Source: Niastella sp. OAS944
GTDB lineage: Bacteria > Bacteroidota > Bacteroidia > Chitinophagales > Chitinophagaceae
Length of the DNA: 64,000 bases
Assembly: GCA_024809215.1 (NCBI GenBank)
Contig: JANUBW010000008.1
Coordinates: forward strand, 310,001-374,000
Direction of reading: 5' to 3'
Position 1 is the stretch's first letter; the number at the start of each line of letters is the position of its first letter. Of this stretch, positions 1-7,911 are shown in pieces. The position numbers were made by a program, and so were the translations under genes. The notes under the pieces are model-generated. The model had not been told where the DNA came from. It made no database searches and was given only the letters and a program-made list of their open reading frames with translations.

Positions 1-51
1 ATATCATAATAATTTAACCCAATAAAGGTTTATGAAACTAAATTCTAATTA

Positions 52-1122
52 TTAAGCGTTTCTGTTGATGCAATTCAAATCATTGAACGCAATTTCTAAA
101 CGTTTAATAAATGTTTCTTCGCCTTTGCGTAACCATACGCGCGGATCGTAATATTTTTTGTTTGGTTTATCTGGTCCTTCAGGGTTACCCAGCTGATCTT
201 GCAAATAACCTTCGCTCTTTTTGTAATAGCCCAGAACACCTTCCCAAAATGCCCATTGCAGATCGGTATCGATATTCATTTTGATAGCGCCATAGCTAAT
301 GGCTTCGCGAATTTGGTGTTGAGGCGAACCGCTGCCACCATGGAATACAAAGTATACGGGCTTCTCGCCGGTTTTGAATTCTTTTTTAATATGGTCCTGG
401 CTGTTTTTCAGGATCTCAGGACGCAGTTCAACATTACCCGGGCTATAAACACCATGCACATTACCAAAAGCAGCCGCTACTGTGAACAGGCGACCAACTT
501 TACCTAACTGCTCGTATGCATAAGCCACGTGTTGAGGCTGTGTATATAATTTATCGTTCTCTACGCCGCTGTTGTCAACGCCATCTTCTTCACCGCCGGT
601 TACGCCCAGCTCAATTTCAATACCCATGCCCAGGGGCTGCATACGTTTGAAGAACTCAACAGATGTATGTATGTTCTCTTCTAATGGCTCCTCGCTCAGG
701 TCGAGCATGTGAGAGCTGAACAAAGGTTGTTTTTTCTCTTTGAAATATTGTTCGCCGGCATCAATTAAACCACTGATCCATGGTAGCCATTTTTTAGCGG
801 CATGGTCAGTGTGCAGCACCACCGGAACACCGTAATATTTAGCTACGTTATGTATATGCAGCGCACCTGAAATAGCGCCTGAAATATTGCCCTGTAACTG
901 ATCGTTAGGCATTCCTTTACCTGCAATGAACTGTGCACCACCGTTAGAGAATTGAATGATAACGGGAGAGTTTACTTTTGCGGCTGTCTCAAGGGTAGCG
1001 TTGATCGTATTAGTGCCAATTGTGTTAACAGCTGGCAAAGCGAACTGGTTTTCTTTAGCATCCTTATACAAGGCTTCCAATTCTTCACCAAAGAGTACTC
1101 CTGGTTTGTATTTTTTCATCAT
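52..1122 (-). CDS. fbaA: Class II fructose-bisphosphate aldolase
   Basis: Zinc aldolase of glycolysis/gluconeogenesis, splitting fructose 1,6-bisphosphate into dihydroxyacetone phosphate and glyceraldehyde 3-phosphate in the cytosol. At 356 residues it has the length of the FbaA branch. HTDH at residues 104-107 holds the catalytic Asp and the first zinc His. H223 (in NVHGVYS) and H261 (in FHGGSGS) are the other expected metal ligands. GGSGS 262-266 and NIDTD 283-287 are the phosphate-binding loops. Two ATG codons stand in tandem at 1122 and 1119 and either could be used. It lies about 220 bases downstream of the RNase Z-like gene on the same strand with hairpins between, so it is probably transcribed alone. 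A TATCTTCG box on the minus strand at 1210-1217 is a weak promoter candidate. Confidence 0.96.
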   Translation of the reverse strand: MMKKYKPGVLFGEELEALYKDAKENQFALPAVNTIGTNTINATLETAAKVNSPVIIQFSNGGAQFIAGKGMPNDQLQGNISGAISGALHIHNVAKYYGVPVVLHTDHAAKKWLPWISGLIDAGEQYFKEKKQPLFSSHMLDLSEEPLEENIHTSVEFFKRMQPLGMGIEIELGVTGGEEDGVDNSGVENDKLYTQPQHVAYAYEQLGKVGRLFTVAAAFGNVHGVYSPGNVELRPEILKNSQDHIKKEFKTGEKPVYFVFHGGSGSPQHQIREAISYGAIKMNIDTDLQWAFWEGVLGYYKKSEGYLQDQLGNPEGPDKPNKKYYDPRVWLRKGEETFIKRLEIAFNDLNCINRNA

Positions 1123-1276
1123 TTTCAGTGTTAAAGCGTGTTGTTAGTTAAAATGATTTCAAAAGCGTTGGAAAATATTTAATGAATTATCTCTTTTTTT
1201 AATAAGCGGCGAAGATAGTCAATTTAGCAATGATAGTTGGCGTATTTGTTACATGACACGCGTCAGGTAATCGTAA

Positions 1277-1329
1277 CCCATTGATTTAATGGGTGAAAGG
1301 CGAGGCCCTTTCTCAGGGATGCTCGCCTT
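1277..1329 (-). terminator. Paired hairpins after the RNase Z-like gene
   Basis: Two inverted repeats follow one another: CCCATT/AATGGG (1278-1293) and AAGGCGAG/CTCGCCTT (1297-1304 and 1322-1329). They lie just past the stop of the RNase Z-like gene and before the aldolase gene, which fits a termination region for the minus strand. The U-tract is short, so this is only a likely terminator. Confidence 0.4.
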
Positions 1330-1344
1330 ATGATTAAATATAAT

Positions 1345-2217
1345 TTAATGATTAACGGGCCGGGCTTTCAAAATATCATTGGTCGCCTCGCCCGGCAAAA
1401 CCCTGTACACGGGAATATTAACGGCGTACCGGTTACAGAGCTCGCGAATACGGCGGTCGATCTGGTCGGCAGAATACCGTGCCGAAAAATGCCCCAGGAT
1501 CAGTTGCTCCACCTTCGACCGGCTTACCATTTCCAGCACTTCTTCGAGGTAGCTGTGTTTATTGCCATGGGCAAATATCTGGTTATCGTCCTCATGCATA
1601 AAAGTAGCTTCATGTATCAGCACTTTTGTATTTTCCCAGCGGGTAAGGTCCTCTACGGGCGTGTCGCCCGAGTAGCCCAATAAAGTATTTTGGATCTCTA
1701 TATGTGTATTGGCCTTGCCCTGTTCTTCAATTATACGTTTGATCTCTTCGCCGGGCAGGGTCGTTAATTCGGGTTTTAATTTCAGTTTCGATTGAATGAC
1801 CTTATAACTAAGACTTTTAACGCCTGGTTTGTTTATTACATGGCCATTGGCGATGGCCTTTATAATGAGGTCTTCCTTTATGCGCAAATTGCTTTCTGGT
1901 GTAATGGCATTCCACACTGCACTTGCTACATGTGGGTCGAATTTTTCGGTAAAGTCTTTTATTGCTGGAAAAGAACCGGCGTCTTTTGGATAGTAAATAA
2001 CAGGATAACCCGGCCGGGCATTCAGTTGATTGAATTGAAACAGGCCGCCAAGGTGATCGCGGTCGGCATGAGAGATGAACACATGTTCTATCCGTCGGCT
2101 TTTTTGTAGCAGATGGGCGCTTACGCCATCGCCGGCATCGAATAATATTCTAAACTCATCAATAAAATACCAGGTTGAAAACAGGGCGGTTGAGTAACCG
2201 GTAATTGTAAGTTGCAT
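1345..2217 (-). CDS. RNase Z-like metallo-beta-lactamase hydrolase
   Basis: Metallo-beta-lactamase-fold hydrolase of 290 residues. The RNase Z hallmarks are visible: YSGDT at 182-186, HEATF at 202-206 and GHFSARY at 242-248. RNase Z matures the 3' end of tRNA precursors. The first metal motif is HADRDH at 50-55, so the second His of the usual HxHxDH is replaced by Asp (HxDxDH), a form known from ComEC-type members of the superfamily. The substrate may therefore not be tRNA, and the true RNase Z may lie elsewhere. The stop of the upstream kinase-like gene (2239) lies 21 bases from this start, so the two are probably co-transcribed. Confidence 0.75.
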   Translation of the reverse strand: MQLTITGYSTALFSTWYFIDEFRILFDAGDGVSAHLLQKSRRIEHVFISHADRDHLGGLFQFNQLNARPGYPVIYYPKDAGSFPAIKDFTEKFDPHVASAVWNAITPESNLRIKEDLIIKAIANGHVINKPGVKSLSYKVIQSKLKLKPELTTLPGEEIKRIIEEQGKANTHIEIQNTLLGYSGDTPVEDLTRWENTKVLIHEATFMHEDDNQIFAHGNKHSYLEEVLEMVSRSKVEQLILGHFSARYSADQIDRRIRELCNRYAVNIPVYRVLPGEATNDILKARPVNH

Positions 2218-2238
2218 GATCGGGAATCTCTTGGTTGT

Positions 2239-3330
2239 CTAATCTTCAAACTTGCCCAGGTTCTTCTGGATCAGTTTTAAATTCTTTTGCAGGGTTTGCT
2301 TCAACTGGCGTTTAACCAGCTGACCCATTGAATTGCATTTATAAAATTGTTGGTTGTGAAAATAATCGCCCAGCTCGGCACGCAACTGATGTAACTTGGC
2401 GGGAACCGATATCTGGTCCTTTGCCATTATGTTTAACAGTTCCATCAGCCTGAAACGCGATGAGGCTACACGAAAGGCCATCATAGTGCGTTCTTCGGTT
2501 TGATACTGATGTATACTTTCTTTATTCAGCAGTTTCGAGCACAGGTCTACATACGCATAATTCTCTTTAAAGAATTGCGGGAAGTACAAATTCTTTCGCC
2601 CTTCATATGATTGCTGATCGAAGTCGATGGCGCGAATGCGATATTGATAATCCTCAATATCAGGGGTAATATCTACCACAAAATTGTACGAACGCATATC
2701 GCCCAGTAACCGCACAAAACAACGCTCATTGAATTTCACAAACTCCTTGGCCAGCCTGATCTTATTAGTATGCGGGTCGTTAAGGTGATTGGTAATGAAC
2801 AGGTCGCCGGGGATACCAGGTATATGTTCTTCTACCAGTGTGTTCTGATTGGTAAGGTAGGTAATACGGTTGGGCGACAGAATGTGTTCCAGTTCCAAAC
2901 CATAAATACGCGAGGCATCGGCGATCTTTATATAATAGTGATCGTAGTTGTCGTTGTACTTGTTTACAATGCGAATACGAAATGGGTTCGAATTACCAAA
3001 ACTGCAATAATCTATTCGCGCTACATCGAGGTGACTGGTAAAAGTAAGGTCGCCTTCTGTTTTTAAGATGGCGTACATCTGAACCAGTCCGTCCCTGATA
3101 AATTCCCAATCGCGCATATCATACATCACGGTTTCCCAGTAGGTATCGTTCCCGTTTTTATCTTTTAGGGGGAATGAATAAGTAATTCGCAGCAGATCGT
3201 TATACGATACGGGCAATTTTACTTCGCGGCCATGATTTTTCAGGTACCCACGCAGGCGGTCATGCACCGGGAACATGGGCTTTTTGCGCGATGGTTTAAT
3301 TGGCTCGTTGTGGTCTATGCTAGAATTCAT
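2239..3330 (-). CDS. Unrecognised protein with kinase-like motifs
   Basis: I do not recognise this 363-residue protein as a named family. It has no signal peptide or membrane segment. Its central part reads like a protein-kinase-like fold in order: K135 in YIKIAD (a possible beta-3 lysine), a hinge-like LVEEHIPGIPGDLF (166-178), then GDMRSYN (210-216), where an HGDxxxxN catalytic loop would fall, and a DFD triplet at 236-238, where DFG/DFD would chelate metal. The C-terminal 120 residues are basic and helical. It is probably co-transcribed with the RNase Z-like gene 21 bases downstream. The kinase relation is inference from motif order only; it could be a structural or degenerate kinase fold. 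Confidence 0.6.
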   Translation of the reverse strand: MNSSIDHNEPIKPSRKKPMFPVHDRLRGYLKNHGREVKLPVSYNDLLRITYSFPLKDKNGNDTYWETVMYDMRDWEFIRDGLVQMYAILKTEGDLTFTSHLDVARIDYCSFGNSNPFRIRIVNKYNDNYDHYYIKIADASRIYGLELEHILSPNRITYLTNQNTLVEEHIPGIPGDLFITNHLNDPHTNKIRLAKEFVKFNERCFVRLLGDMRSYNFVVDITPDIEDYQYRIRAIDFDQQSYEGRKNLYFPQFFKENYAYVDLCSKLLNKESIHQYQTEERTMMAFRVASSRFRLMELLNIMAKDQISVPAKLHQLRAELGDYFHNQQFYKCNSMGQLVKRQLKQTLQKNLKLIQKNLGKFED

Positions 3331-3381
3331 ATTGTTGAAGGGTAGTAAATGGTAAATAGCAAATTTGCTGAAATATTACAC

Positions 3382-3449
3382 TGTTACAGGTTGCAGGTTA
3401 CAAGTTTCAGGGCATTTCCTTGCAACCTGTACCCGGTAACCTGCAACGG
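3382..3449. repeat. Heptamer array, GGTTACA family
   Basis: Degenerate 7-base words (GGTTACA, GGTTGCA and their complement CCTGCAA) run as two facing arms around a short spacer in the gap between the kinase-like gene and the receptor-like gene. The same word family recurs at 20849-20927, 23046-23140, 36507-36625, 53828-53945 and 61400-61446. Confidence 0.8.
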
Positions 3450-3513
3450 CTCCTAAGAAACGTTTGGTCGCAATTTTAATGCTTACGCTTCTTAAAATTA
3501 ATAGCTTACAAAT

Positions 3514-4293
3514 TTAAGCTATGCTTTGCAATAAAGTATTGAAGTAAGCAGGGGCATTTAGCAGCCGGCTGCCATACCAGCTGAACATTTCACCGTCAAC
3601 CAGCACTATTTTAGTGTTCGGCAAATGTGGTTGCAGTTCATTAATGTGTTTTTGTTGAAAGGGAAATGGCTCCGATGAAAGTAAAAGCAGGTCGCATTGT
3701 TTTAGTTGCCAGGTATCGATGGTGGGGTAGCGGGTGCTATTGGCAAAACTGTTTGTTAACCCGCAGCGTAAAAGCATATCATGAATAAAAGTATCGTTGC
3801 CGATGGTCATATAAGGATTGCGCCAAATTAAATAACCGGCCTTTTGTTTTGTGGCCATGGGTTTTAGTGAGGCAAATGCAGTGTTTATTTGGCTAAGCAG
3901 GTGCAGGGCGTTGTTAAGCCTGTTGGTAATCCTTCCAATTTGTTCAATCATCTCTAATGCATCTTCCAGGCCATTTACATCAGTCATCCATACCGGGTAA
4001 TGTTTGGCCAACTCTTCAACCTGTTCCTTTACATTTTCTTCTTTATTGGCAATTATAAGATCGGGTTGAAGTGCGTGAATAGCTTCTATCTTAATGTTCT
4101 TAGTGCCACCCACTCTTGTTTTTTGCCTGAACCAGCTTTCAGGATGAACACAGAATTTGGTAATGCCGGTTACCTCATTATCGAGTTGTAGTGTATACAG
4201 CAGTTCAGTTATTGAAGGTACCAGCGAAACAATGCTGCGTGGTGAGGCTGGCACAGTAACCCATCGGCCCAACTGATCGGTGTAAACTGGCAT
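3514..4293 (-). CDS. Periplasmic-binding-like protein of the BtuF/TroA helical-backbone family
   Basis: A 259-residue protein with the features of helical-backbone metal receptors (BtuF/FepB/TroA class II binding proteins). The N-terminal lobe contains SIVSLVPSITELLYTL (residues 20-35) and the VGGTKNIKIEAIHALQPDLIIA segment typical of cobalamin, heme or siderophore receptors, a long linking helix follows around 105-135, and the C-terminal lobe comes after. It begins directly with the mature domain, without a signal peptide or lipobox, and no permease or ATPase gene is adjacent. It may therefore act in the cytoplasm or have lost its transport role; the ligand cannot be told. A TACCTTCG box at 4344-4351 on the minus strand may be its promoter, separated from the gene by an octamer array. 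Confidence 0.75.
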   Translation of the reverse strand: MPVYTDQLGRWVTVPASPRSIVSLVPSITELLYTLQLDNEVTGITKFCVHPESWFRQKTRVGGTKNIKIEAIHALQPDLIIANKEENVKEQVEELAKHYPVWMTDVNGLEDALEMIEQIGRITNRLNNALHLLSQINTAFASLKPMATKQKAGYLIWRNPYMTIGNDTFIHDMLLRCGLTNSFANSTRYPTIDTWQLKQCDLLLLSSEPFPFQQKHINELQPHLPNTKIVLVDGEMFSWYGSRLLNAPAYFNTLLQSIA

Positions 4294-4294
4294 G

Positions 4295-4394
4295 GCTAAT
4301 GTGATAATTCGATGATGTGATAATGTGATAATGGAATATTGGGCGAAGGTAGGGGAAACTAATAAGCTAATTTGTTAATGAGATTATGTGCTGC
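4295..4394. repeat. Octamer array, CTAAT/GATAAT family
   Basis: Words of 8 bases of the form GCTAATGT/GATAATGT occupy 4295-4334 and, after a short unique stretch carrying the TACCTTCG box, 4360-4394. The same words recur at 5456-5571, 25158-25258, 47716-47750 and upstream of the homogentisate dioxygenase gene. Confidence 0.7.
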
Positions 4395-4404
4395 TTAAAA
4401 TGCA

Positions 4405-4496
4405 GGCTTAAAGCCGAAAGCTGAAAGCCTAAAGCAAATACAACAGAGGTCAAAAGCTGCCATGGGCTTTAAGCTTTAGCCTTTTCGCTTTTGGCG
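4405..4496. repeat. Heptamer array, AAAGCNG family, with inverted arms
   Basis: Left arm 4405-4435 repeats AAAGCCG/AAAGCTG/AAAGCCT. Right arm 4464-4496 carries the complement (GGCTTTAAGCTTTAGCC-type words). Together they could form an imperfect long stem. A relative is seen at 23195-23240. Confidence 0.65.
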
Positions 4497-4577
4497 TTTT
4501 CTTGTAAAAAAAGGTGTAAATGAAAAGTGGCGAAAGTAGAAAGAAGAAAGGCGTGTTTATTGTGGAGGACCGCTGCT

Positions 4578-4614
4578 CCTCCTGCTAAAAGATTTTTACG
4601 GTTTTAGCAGGAGG
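4578..4614. other. 13-base-pair inverted repeat
   Basis: CCTCCTGCTAAAA (4578-4590) is perfectly complementary to TTTTAGCAGGAGG (4602-4614) with an 11-base loop. No gene adjoins it within 280 bases on either side, so it is not an obvious operon terminator. It could end a small RNA or be the end of a degraded element. Confidence 0.5.
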
Positions 4615-4684
4615 GGTTATTGGAGTTAAGCAGACGGTTTTTAACACACAGGAATTGGAACTACCTCGGTCTTGGTCGGACGTT

Positions 4685-4817
4685 GGATTTTAATAATTGG
4701 TTTTATCAAAGGATATACTTGGTCTTTCAAGGATATTCGTTTGTCACGGATATTGGATCTGGATAGTGGATTTTATGAATGATATTGGACTTTCCTTGAT
4801 TTTCTATTGGATATTGA
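4685..4817. repeat. GGATATT-word low-complexity stretch
   Basis: GGATATT/GGATCTG/GGATAGT words recur about ten times in 130 bases with roughly 7-base spacing in the middle (4747-4774). Short open frames cross it on both strands, but their residue composition follows from the repeated word and I do not call them genes. The rest of the gap from 4818 to 5190 shows nothing further. Confidence 0.5.
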
Positions 4818-5193
4818 ACGCTGTTGGTTTTCCCGGAAGAGTGATCAGTAAACCGATCAACTTCTTTAACAAAGGTAATACAGAATAAAATGTTAACAAG
4901 AGCAGAAACTCTCGATTTAAATCGTTCAGTATTTACTGCAATAATAGTAGCTATCACCTACTTATATGCGTAGTATTGCTTTTTTGGTAGAGTAGTATTA
5001 CGAAAATGTAAAATATACAATTTTATTTGCATTGATCCTGATCAAATATTTTATAAAAGTATATGCTTGAAACCCACATCCAGTAAGGGTTTCAGCCATT
5101 ATGTATGGCTTAATCCGGAAATTATACACATTAAACGGGCAAGGATAGCCATTGGTCGAATAAAGTTCAACCGCGGCAAAAACCGATGCATCT

Positions 5194-5436
5194 TTGCTGT
5201 ATCAAAACGCTGTTGACGTACCCTTTAACAAGTACAATACCGAACAATTACGAACAACCTTAAGTCCTGAAACAGTAGAAGAGCCCCTAAACCCTAATTA
5301 CCGTAGAAATAAAAGTTTTTTTGATCCGTACCCCGCATCCAATATCGTGATAAACCGGAAATCTCAGTCAGCAAACCAGTCCTTAGTAAAACCGTCCAAA
5401 GTACCTGAACAAGATTTCACAAAAGCGCTCTGTTAA
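5194..5436 (+). CDS. Possible small hypothetical protein
   Basis: An 80-codon open frame starting with TTG, with no ATG inside. It has a protein-like, non-repetitive composition (NKYNTEQL, FFDPYPASN, SQSANQSLV) and no recognised domain, signal peptide or membrane segment. A CATCTTTG box just before the TTG resembles a -7 element, and a hairpin with a GCGC stem overlaps its stop codon (5422-5449). It may be a real small protein or the remnant of a longer one; the absence of a normal start keeps confidence low. Confidence 0.3.
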   Translation: MLYQNAVDVPFNKYNTEQLRTTLSPETVEEPLNPNYRRNKSFFDPYPASNIVINRKSQSANQSLVKPSKVPEQDFTKALC

Positions 5437-5449
5437 TCCAGGGCGCTTT
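5422..5449 (+). terminator. Hairpin at the end of the small open frame
   Basis: AAAGCGC (5422-5428) pairs with GCGCTTT (5443-5449) and is followed by GTTTGTT. It is a modest terminator-like hairpin for plus-strand transcription. Confidence 0.4.
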
Positions 5450-5455
5450 GTTTGT

Positions 5456-5571
5456 TAATTAGCTAATGTGATAATGTGCTAATAAGCTAATGTAAAATCC
5501 ACGGCTTTGCCGTGGATTTTTATTGCATTTCAATTATCACATTAGCAAATTATCGCATTAGCACATTAGTT
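5456..5571. repeat. Octamer CTAAT array as inverted arms around a hairpin
   Basis: Left arm 5456-5492 is built of 8-base words AATGTGAT/AATGTGCT/AATAAGCT. Right arm 5535-5571 is the complementary ATTATCAC/ATTAGCAA/ATTAGCAC series. Between them lies the terminator at 5494-5520. The right arm runs up to the last codons of cystathionine beta-synthase, whose stop is at 5566. Confidence 0.8.
5494..5520. terminator. Bidirectional rho-independent terminator
   Basis: AAAATCCACGGC (5494-5505) and GCCGTGGATTTT (5509-5520) make a 12-base-pair stem with a 3-base loop. It is flanked by A on one side and T on the other, so it can end transcription from both directions. It sits between the small plus-strand frame and the minus-strand cystathionine beta-synthase. 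Confidence 0.8.
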
Positions 5572-6933
5572 CCCTAGTGCCTGTATCACATCATACTTGG
5601 TAACAATATGGTAATTACCTAACTCATCCTTACTAAGCACCGCTCCATTGTCTTTATTTATAAGCGTACGCAGTTTTTCAATAGGCGTGTTTATATCAAC
5701 TATAGGGAAGGCGGGTTCCATTACCGATTCTATTGCCGCGTTCTTGATATCGGGGTTGCTGAATATTTTTTGAAACAAACCGCTTTCACTTATAGCGCCA
5801 ACAGGTCCGCTTCCATTGATCACGGGAATGTGCTCGATGTCGTATTTGCGCATAAGCTCAACCGCGTCACTTACAGTGCGGGTAGGCTCAATAGTAACCA
5901 GCTTTTGCTTACCGGTGCGGCCGTTGATGATATCTTTGCAGGTTTTGGCATCCATAAACCCACGTTCCATCATCCATTGATCATTGTATATTTTGGCTAC
6001 GTAGCGGCTTCCATGGTCGTGGAAAATGCAAACTACCAGGTCGTCTTTTTTCAACGGTTGCGTGGCCGCAACCTGCATAAGACCCTGTATACAACTGCCG
6101 GCGCTGTAACCACAAAAAATGCCTTCATCTTTTGCCAGGCGGCGGGCCATAATGGCGCCATCTTTATCGGTAACCTGTTCAAAATGGTCAATGACGCTCA
6201 TGTCGTAATTTTCGGGTACAAAGTCTTCCCCAAAACCTTCAGAAATATAGGGGTGTACTTCATTCATATCTACTTCGCCCGTACGAAAATATTTGGTGAG
6301 CAGCGAACCATATACGTCAATGGCCCATATTTTAATATTGGGGTTCTTTTCTTTCAGGTACATGGCAGTACCGGTTACTGTTCCGCCCGTACCTGCTGTA
6401 CAAACCAGGTGGGTTATTTTGCCATCGGTTTGTTTCCATATTTCGGGGCCGGTGGTTTCATAATGCGCCAACCGGTTGGCCAGGTTATCGTATTGATTGC
6501 AATGGAATGAATTAGGGATCTCTTTTGCCAGGCGGCGGGCTACCGAATAATAGCTGCGCGGGTCTTCGGGTTCAACATTTGTAGGGCAAACAATAACTTC
6601 GGCACCAACTGCTTTTAAGATATCAACCTTTTCTTTTGATTGTTTGTCGGTGGTAGTAAAGATGCATTTGTACCCTTTAACGCAGGCTGCCAGGGCAAGG
6701 CCCATACCGGTATTACCACTGGTGCATTCAATGATGGTGCCGCCGGGTTTTAGTTTTCCTTCTTTTTCAGCAACCTCTATCATTTTAATGGCCATGCGGT
6801 CTTTAATAGAGTTGCCCGGATTAAAATAATCTACTTTGGCAACAACGGTTGCCGCAAGGTGTTTGGTGATTTTGTTGAGCTTGATAAGTGGCGTATTTCC
6901 AATCGTTTCGAGAATATTATTTTTAATATCCAT
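5566..6933 (-). CDS. Cystathionine beta-synthase (PLP enzyme with CBS domains)
   Basis: Fold-type II PLP enzyme that condenses serine (or O-acetylserine) with homocysteine or a sulfur donor. In numbering from the chosen start, the PLP lysine is K44 in NSIKDRM, the substrate loop is TSGNTG (71-76), and the glycine-rich phosphate cup GTGGTVTGT lies near 185. The C-terminal 120 residues form a tandem CBS-domain pair (DAVELMRKYDIEHIPV ...), the regulatory module of true cystathionine beta-synthases, absent from CysK. The open frame extends to 7011, but a TACCTTTG promoter box lies at 6954-6961, inside the extension. The ATG at 6933 (protein start MDIKNNILETIG) is therefore chosen, giving 454 residues. 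It diverges from the hydrolase gene. Confidence 0.9.
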   Translation of the reverse strand: MDIKNNILETIGNTPLIKLNKITKHLAATVVAKVDYFNPGNSIKDRMAIKMIEVAEKEGKLKPGGTIIECTSGNTGMGLALAACVKGYKCIFTTTDKQSKEKVDILKAVGAEVIVCPTNVEPEDPRSYYSVARRLAKEIPNSFHCNQYDNLANRLAHYETTGPEIWKQTDGKITHLVCTAGTGGTVTGTAMYLKEKNPNIKIWAIDVYGSLLTKYFRTGEVDMNEVHPYISEGFGEDFVPENYDMSVIDHFEQVTDKDGAIMARRLAKDEGIFCGYSAGSCIQGLMQVAATQPLKKDDLVVCIFHDHGSRYVAKIYNDQWMMERGFMDAKTCKDIINGRTGKQKLVTIEPTRTVSDAVELMRKYDIEHIPVINGSGPVGAISESGLFQKIFSNPDIKNAAIESVMEPAFPIVDINTPIEKLRTLINKDNGAVLSKDELGNYHIVTKYDVIQALGN

Positions 6934-6953
6934 TTCATGTAGTTTGTTGGCCC

Positions 6954-6961
6954 CAAAGGTA
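6954..6961 (-). promoter_or_regulatory. -7 promoter box of cystathionine beta-synthase
   Basis: Reads TACCTTTG on the minus strand, a perfect match to the Bacteroidota -7 consensus TAnnTTTG. The expected transcription start falls about 15 bases before the ATG at 6933. Confidence 0.7.
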
Positions 6962-7022
6962 CGTTTTTTGAGCAGGCCGATACTTTGATGATTTTTTAAC
7001 TTCAAACCCATAATATGGGAAG

Positions 7023-7030
7023 TAAATTTG
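7023..7030 (+). promoter_or_regulatory. -7 promoter box of the alpha/beta hydrolase
   Basis: TAAATTTG matches TAnnTTTG and lies 16 bases before the hydrolase ATG (7047). It is back to back with the box at 6954-6961, giving a 60-base divergent promoter region. Confidence 0.65.
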
Positions 7031-7046
7031 CATAGGGGACCCTATT

Positions 7047-7709
7047 ATGAAAGTGTATTTTATTAGTGGGCTGGCAGCCGACAAACGGGTATTTAAATAT
7101 ATATCGTTGCCACCTGGTTGCGAAGCCGTACATCTCGACTGGATAACACCGCAAAAAGATGACACCCTTGCTTCATATGCATTACGTCTGGCCGATGCAA
7201 TAAACCGCGATGAACCATTTGCCCTGGTTGGCTTATCGTTCGGCGGTATGCTGGCTACGGAAATTGCCAAACAATACAAACCTGTTGTAACTATTCTTAT
7301 CTCAAGTGTGCCGGTGGCCAAACAATTACCCGGTTATTTTAGAATGGCTGGCAAAATGGGCTTACATAAATTTGTGCCGGTATCATTATTAAAATCTTCC
7401 GCTGCTACCAAACGGTTCTTCACAAGGGAAAGCAATGCCGATAAAAAATTATTGTGGGAAATAATCAATGAAAGCGATGCCGGTTTAATTCGCTGGAGCA
7501 TTGACGCCATTTTGAACTGGGAAAATGATACCATTCCGCAACACATATGGCATATTCATGGCACCAGGGATGAAATATTACCTATAAAATTTACAAAACC
7601 TACACTTACGATTCCCAAACACGGGCACATGCTGGTAATGACAAATCCGCAAGCTGTTAATGAATTTCTGGCAAAAGCGCTTACCGAAGGAGCGCTTGCT
7701 CAGATATAA
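7047..7709 (+). CDS. Alpha/beta hydrolase
   Basis: Small (220-residue) cytosolic alpha/beta-hydrolase-fold protein. The nucleophile elbow is GLSFGG with S64, the acid is D175 in HGTRDEILP, and the base is H192 or H194 in PKHGHMLV, all in canonical order. The short length and absence of a signal peptide suggest an intracellular esterase or thioesterase-like activity, but the substrate cannot be read from the sequence. It is transcribed divergently from cystathionine beta-synthase from its own TAAATTTG promoter. There is no downstream partner on the same strand before tex. Confidence 0.85.
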   Translation: MKVYFISGLAADKRVFKYISLPPGCEAVHLDWITPQKDDTLASYALRLADAINRDEPFALVGLSFGGMLATEIAKQYKPVVTILISSVPVAKQLPGYFRMAGKMGLHKFVPVSLLKSSAATKRFFTRESNADKKLLWEIINESDAGLIRWSIDAILNWENDTIPQHIWHIHGTRDEILPIKFTKPTLTIPKHGHMLVMTNPQAVNEFLAKALTEGALAQI

Positions 7710-7735
7710 TACATGCTGTAACTATTATTGAAGGT

Positions 7736-7911
7736 TCTCTTTGCAACCTCATTGGCACCTCTTTGGTACCTATATTGAACCTCTACGGCCGAGGTGGCAA
7801 TGAGGACGTATTGAGGAGGCATCGAGGAGGTAATGAGGAGGCATCGGGGAGGTATATCGCTATAAGGTCGCTATAACATCGCTATAATGTCGCTGTAATG
7901 TCGCTATAAAG
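7736..7911. repeat. 11-base-period array of 16 units
   Basis: Sixteen consecutive 11-base units stay in one phase. The first five are CCTC-type words (CCTCATTGGCA, CCTCTTTGGTA), the next six GAGG-type words (GAGGTGGCAAT, GAGGAGGCATC twice), and the last five TCGCTATAANN. The GAGG block is roughly the complement of the CCTC block. No open frame crosses it convincingly. The region 7912-8111 holds nothing I can name. Confidence 0.8.

Noticed and set aside
4697-4957. Open frames of 60-76 codons on both strands
   Set aside because: They run through the GGATATT word stretch and their residues simply reflect that repeat; no start context or domain.
7736-7911. CRISPR array
   Set aside because: Units are 11 bases with no repeat-spacer alternation, and no cas genes are present; the same holds for the 7- and 8-base arrays.
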